The translations under genes were made by a program, and so were the position numbers. Of a stretch of 7,947 nt of DNA, positions 6,461 through 7,947 are shown in pieces (the first letter of the stretch is position 1; each line of letters opens with the position of its first letter). Below the pieces are notes generated by a model. That model was not told the origin of the DNA and did no database searches. It saw only the letters and a list, made by a program, of their open reading frames with translations. This stretch comes from Candidatus Bipolaricaulota bacterium (GTDB lineage Bacteria > Bipolaricaulota > Bipolaricaulia > UBA7950 > UBA9294), in assembly GCA_021163015.1 (NCBI GenBank), contig JAGGXO010000064.1, positions 1 through 7,947 of the forward strand. The letters are read 5' to 3'.

Positions 6461-7458
6461 GCGAGATGGGAAGTGCGGAGATCAGGCTACGGGACAACAC
6501 GGAATCGACGGCGATCCTTGGTGAATACAACCGCAACCTGAAGGAAGTCGAGAAGGCCTTCTCCGCACAGATTGTCGCGCGGGGAGAGACCGTGCACATC
6601 GAGGGCGCCCCCGATGAAGTAGAGAAGGTGCGCTCGCTCTTCGAGAAGCTACTGGACATAGTTGAATCAAACCATATTCCCAGCGTTGCCGACGTTCGCT
6701 ACCTCATCTCGCAGATCAAGAGCGGTGGTTCTGTAGAGGGAGCACTCTCCGATGTAGTGAGGGTGACTCACTGGGGGGAGGAGATACGCGCAAAGACCGT
6801 TGGACAGCACCGCTACGTGCAGGCGATGCGCGAAAATGACATAGTCTTCTCCATCGGCCCAGCGGGGACGGGAAAGACGTACCTGGCGGTGGCGATGGCG
6901 ATAGATTATCTGAAGAAAGAGAAGGTGAAGCGGATCATCCTCACTCGCCCGGCGGTGGAAGCGGGCGAGGAGCTGGGATTCCTCCCAGGGGACATCCAGG
7001 CAAAGGTGAGCCCGTACCTGAGACCTCTCTACGACGCGATCTTCGACATGATTCCAGCGACGGAGTTTGAGAAACTCACAGAACACGGCCGGATCGAGAT
7101 GGCACCGTTAGCGTTCATGCGCGGGCGAACCCTGAACAACAGTTTTGTTATCCTCGATGAGGCGCAGAACACGACATCGATCCAGATGAAGATGTTCCTT
7201 ACGCGTCTGGGGTTCAACTCCAAGGCGGTTGTTACAGGCGACGTCACCCAGGTCGACCTTGAGGATGGTGTATCGGGACTGGCGAGCGTGCACGCGATCT
7301 TAAACGGGGTACGCGGGATCTCGTTTGTCAACCTGAAGAAGGCTGACGTGGTGCGCCATCCGCTCGTGGCACGCATCATCGAAGCCTACGAGCATGAAGA
7401 ACAGCGGCGCGCGCACGCGCGAAACTCACAGCAGTCCGCGTCTCATGGCGAAGGCTAA
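6457..7458 (+). CDS. phoH: PhoH family ATPase (PhoH/YbeZ-like)
   Basis: PhoH-like proteins are cytoplasmic P-loop NTPases of the helicase-related fold. They are often encoded beside the 16S rRNA maturation endonuclease YbeY and are linked to RNA metabolism. The 333 residues are full length. An N-terminal KH-like region covers about 8-70 (NTESTAILGEYN, EGAPDEVEKV). The ATPase domain has Walker A GPAGTGKT (134-141), the family motif LTRPAVEAGEELGFLPGD (162-179), SPYLRPLYDA (185-194), the APLAFMRGRTLNNSFVILDEAQN segment with Walker B acids D234 and E235, and the TGDVTQVDL sensor region near 263-271. The tail after about 315 is rich in charged residues and Ala/Ser. The ATG overlaps the mtaB stop (ATGA), with a G-run at about 6444-6449 as its ribosome site, so it is coupled to mtaB. 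ybeY does not follow, unlike in many genomes. The symbol is by family; the in vivo role is not established. Confidence 0.95.
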   Translation: MSEMGSAEIRLRDNTESTAILGEYNRNLKEVEKAFSAQIVARGETVHIEGAPDEVEKVRSLFEKLLDIVESNHIPSVADVRYLISQIKSGGSVEGALSDVVRVTHWGEEIRAKTVGQHRYVQAMRENDIVFSIGPAGTGKTYLAVAMAIDYLKKEKVKRIILTRPAVEAGEELGFLPGDIQAKVSPYLRPLYDAIFDMIPATEFEKLTEHGRIEMAPLAFMRGRTLNNSFVILDEAQNTTSIQMKMFLTRLGFNSKAVVTGDVTQVDLEDGVSGLASVHAILNGVRGISFVNLKKADVVRHPLVARIIEAYEHEEQRRAHARNSQQSASHGEG

Positions 7459-7499
7459 CCTCCTTCACACAATCACCATAACTTTGCAGCAGCTCCTTC

Positions 7500-7531
7500 A
7501 TCGATGTCAGATAGCATATCGATAAATCGAT
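7500..7531 (+). repeat. Three ATCGAT palindromes in the leader of the small secreted-protein gene
   Basis: ATCGAT occurs at 7500-7505, 7518-7523 and 7526-7531, so three copies lie within 32 bases. The last two can pair as a hairpin (stem ATCGA/TCGAT, loop TAAA) that ends one base before the AGGAGG ribosome site. The sequence could be an operator, a translation-controlling hairpin or chance: related GATCGAT strings also occur inside coding regions of the window. No clear promoter is visible between 7459 and 7530. Confidence 0.45.
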
Positions 7532-7532
7532 G

Positions 7533-7538
7533 AGGAGG
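7533..7538 (+). promoter_or_regulatory. Strong ribosome binding site deciding the start at 7545
   Basis: AGGAGG lies exactly 6 bases before the ATG at 7545-7547, a near-perfect Shine-Dalgarno and the strongest in the window. The upstream ATG at 7530 overlaps this site and would add five residues (MRRFI) before a normal signal peptide, so it is rejected as the start. A site this strong suggests abundant product. Confidence 0.8.
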
Positions 7539-7544
7539 TTCATC

Positions 7545-7913
7545 ATGAAAAGAGCAAGACTGACATTGGTAGTTGCCGTTGCAGTGGGGCTGTTCGCCGT
7601 GATTCCGGCGATCGCTCAGACCACCGGGGTAGCGAACGCGGACGAGCTAGGGATCGCGATCACGATCAACAAGCTGGATCTTACAGCGGCGCAGATGCAG
7701 CAGGTGCACGACATCCTCGCCGGTGTCCTCTCCGAAGGAAACACTCTGAAGGAGAAGAAGGACGCGTTCACGCAGGACATGATCAACTTCACCGGAAGCT
7801 CCACCGATCTGGAGACGGCGCTATCCAGCTTTAAGTCTCAGATGAAGGATCAGATGGAGGCGTTCCAACAGAACGTGAAACAACTGCTGGATCGGTTCAA
7901 GAGATTCCAATAG
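7545..7913 (+). CDS. Small secreted helical protein with one LTxxQ motif (Spy/CpxP-like)
   Basis: The 122-residue product begins with a clear Sec signal peptide: MKRAR, a hydrophobic core at about 6-20, then PAIA with predicted cleavage after A24, before QTTG. The mature part (about 98 residues) looks almost entirely helical and has no cysteine. LDLTAAQMQQVHDIL (44-58) contains an LTxxQ motif (46-50), the hallmark of the Spy/CpxP family of periplasmic chaperones and stress sensors. A long amphipathic, charged and Gln-rich stretch follows (about 63-122), ending in a basic tail (LLDRFKRFQ). Only one LTxxQ is seen, where Spy and CpxP carry two, so a chaperone role is not proven. Small secreted coiled-coil proteins of other families can look alike. 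It lies 86 bases after phoH with its own strong ribosome site. Reality of the gene is well supported; function is a tentative inference. Confidence 0.8.
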   Translation: MKRARLTLVVAVAVGLFAVIPAIAQTTGVANADELGIAITINKLDLTAAQMQQVHDILAGVLSEGNTLKEKKDAFTQDMINFTGSSTDLETALSSFKSQMKDQMEAFQQNVKQLLDRFKRFQ

Positions 7914-7947
7914 TTCAAACCCGGCACCCTACAATGCTTAACGACCC

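Noticed and set aside
7450..7466. Inverted repeat GAAGG/CCTTC at the phoH stop, considered as a terminator
   Set aside because: It has only five base pairs with a seven-base loop and no T run after it.
7484..7512. TTGCAG-N17-TCAGAT as a promoter for the small secreted protein
   Set aside because: The -10 match is poor and no spacing gives two good boxes.
1..7947. Mobile element, CRISPR, toxin-antitoxin or defence system
   Set aside because: No direct-repeat arrays, transposase or integrase motifs, or target-site duplications were seen; every sizeable gene belongs to a housekeeping family apart from the small secreted protein.

Overview
The window is ordinary bacterial housekeeping chromosome, tightly packed and of moderate base composition (by eye slightly above half G+C). 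I see no phage, plasmid, insertion-sequence, CRISPR or defence genes. The gene content is the 3' end of a division/cell-wall cluster (ftsQ, ftsA, ftsZ), an LCP cell-wall ligase gene next to rsfS, and an mtaB-phoH pair. This mix occurs in Firmicutes and many deep-branching phyla. The last gene encodes a signal-peptide protein with one LTxxQ motif, as in periplasmic Spy/CpxP proteins, which hints at a cell with a periplasm. An uncultured diderm lineage fits, but the sequence alone does not name the phylum.

Layout. Positions 1-3091 (+): ftsQ (5' end at or beyond the window edge), ftsA and ftsZ. The first two share an ATGA stop/start overlap and ftsZ follows after 6 bases, so this is a translationally coupled unit for septum assembly. 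Positions 3092-3554: a convergent intergenic region carrying one tRNA-Leu(CAA) on the minus strand, with its own near-consensus sigma70-type promoter. Positions 3555-5052 (-): a two-gene operon transcribed as lcp then rsfS, with a 14-base overlap, driven by a TTGACA-N17-TAGGGT promoter. Positions 5053-5167: a compact divergent promoter region. Positions 5168-7458 (+): mtaB (tRNA ms2t6A37 methylthiotransferase) and phoH (PhoH-family ATPase), again joined by an ATGA overlap. Positions 7459-7544: a short leader with three ATCGAT palindromes and a very strong ribosome binding site. Positions 7545-7913: a small secreted helical protein of the LTxxQ type.

How the genes work together. FtsQ, FtsA and FtsZ build and anchor the division ring. 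The LCP protein would attach glycopolymers to the peptidoglycan. RsfS keeps ribosomal subunits apart in starvation. MtaB and tRNA-Leu(CAA) serve decoding, and PhoH-family ATPases are linked to RNA metabolism. The window therefore combines division, envelope and translation functions.

I found no convincing undescribed system. The points most worth a second look are the loss of several usually conserved arginines in the LCP protein, an apparently near-leaderless mtaB transcript within a compact divergent promoter, an unusual radical-SAM loop in MtaB, and the repeat-rich leader of the small secreted protein.
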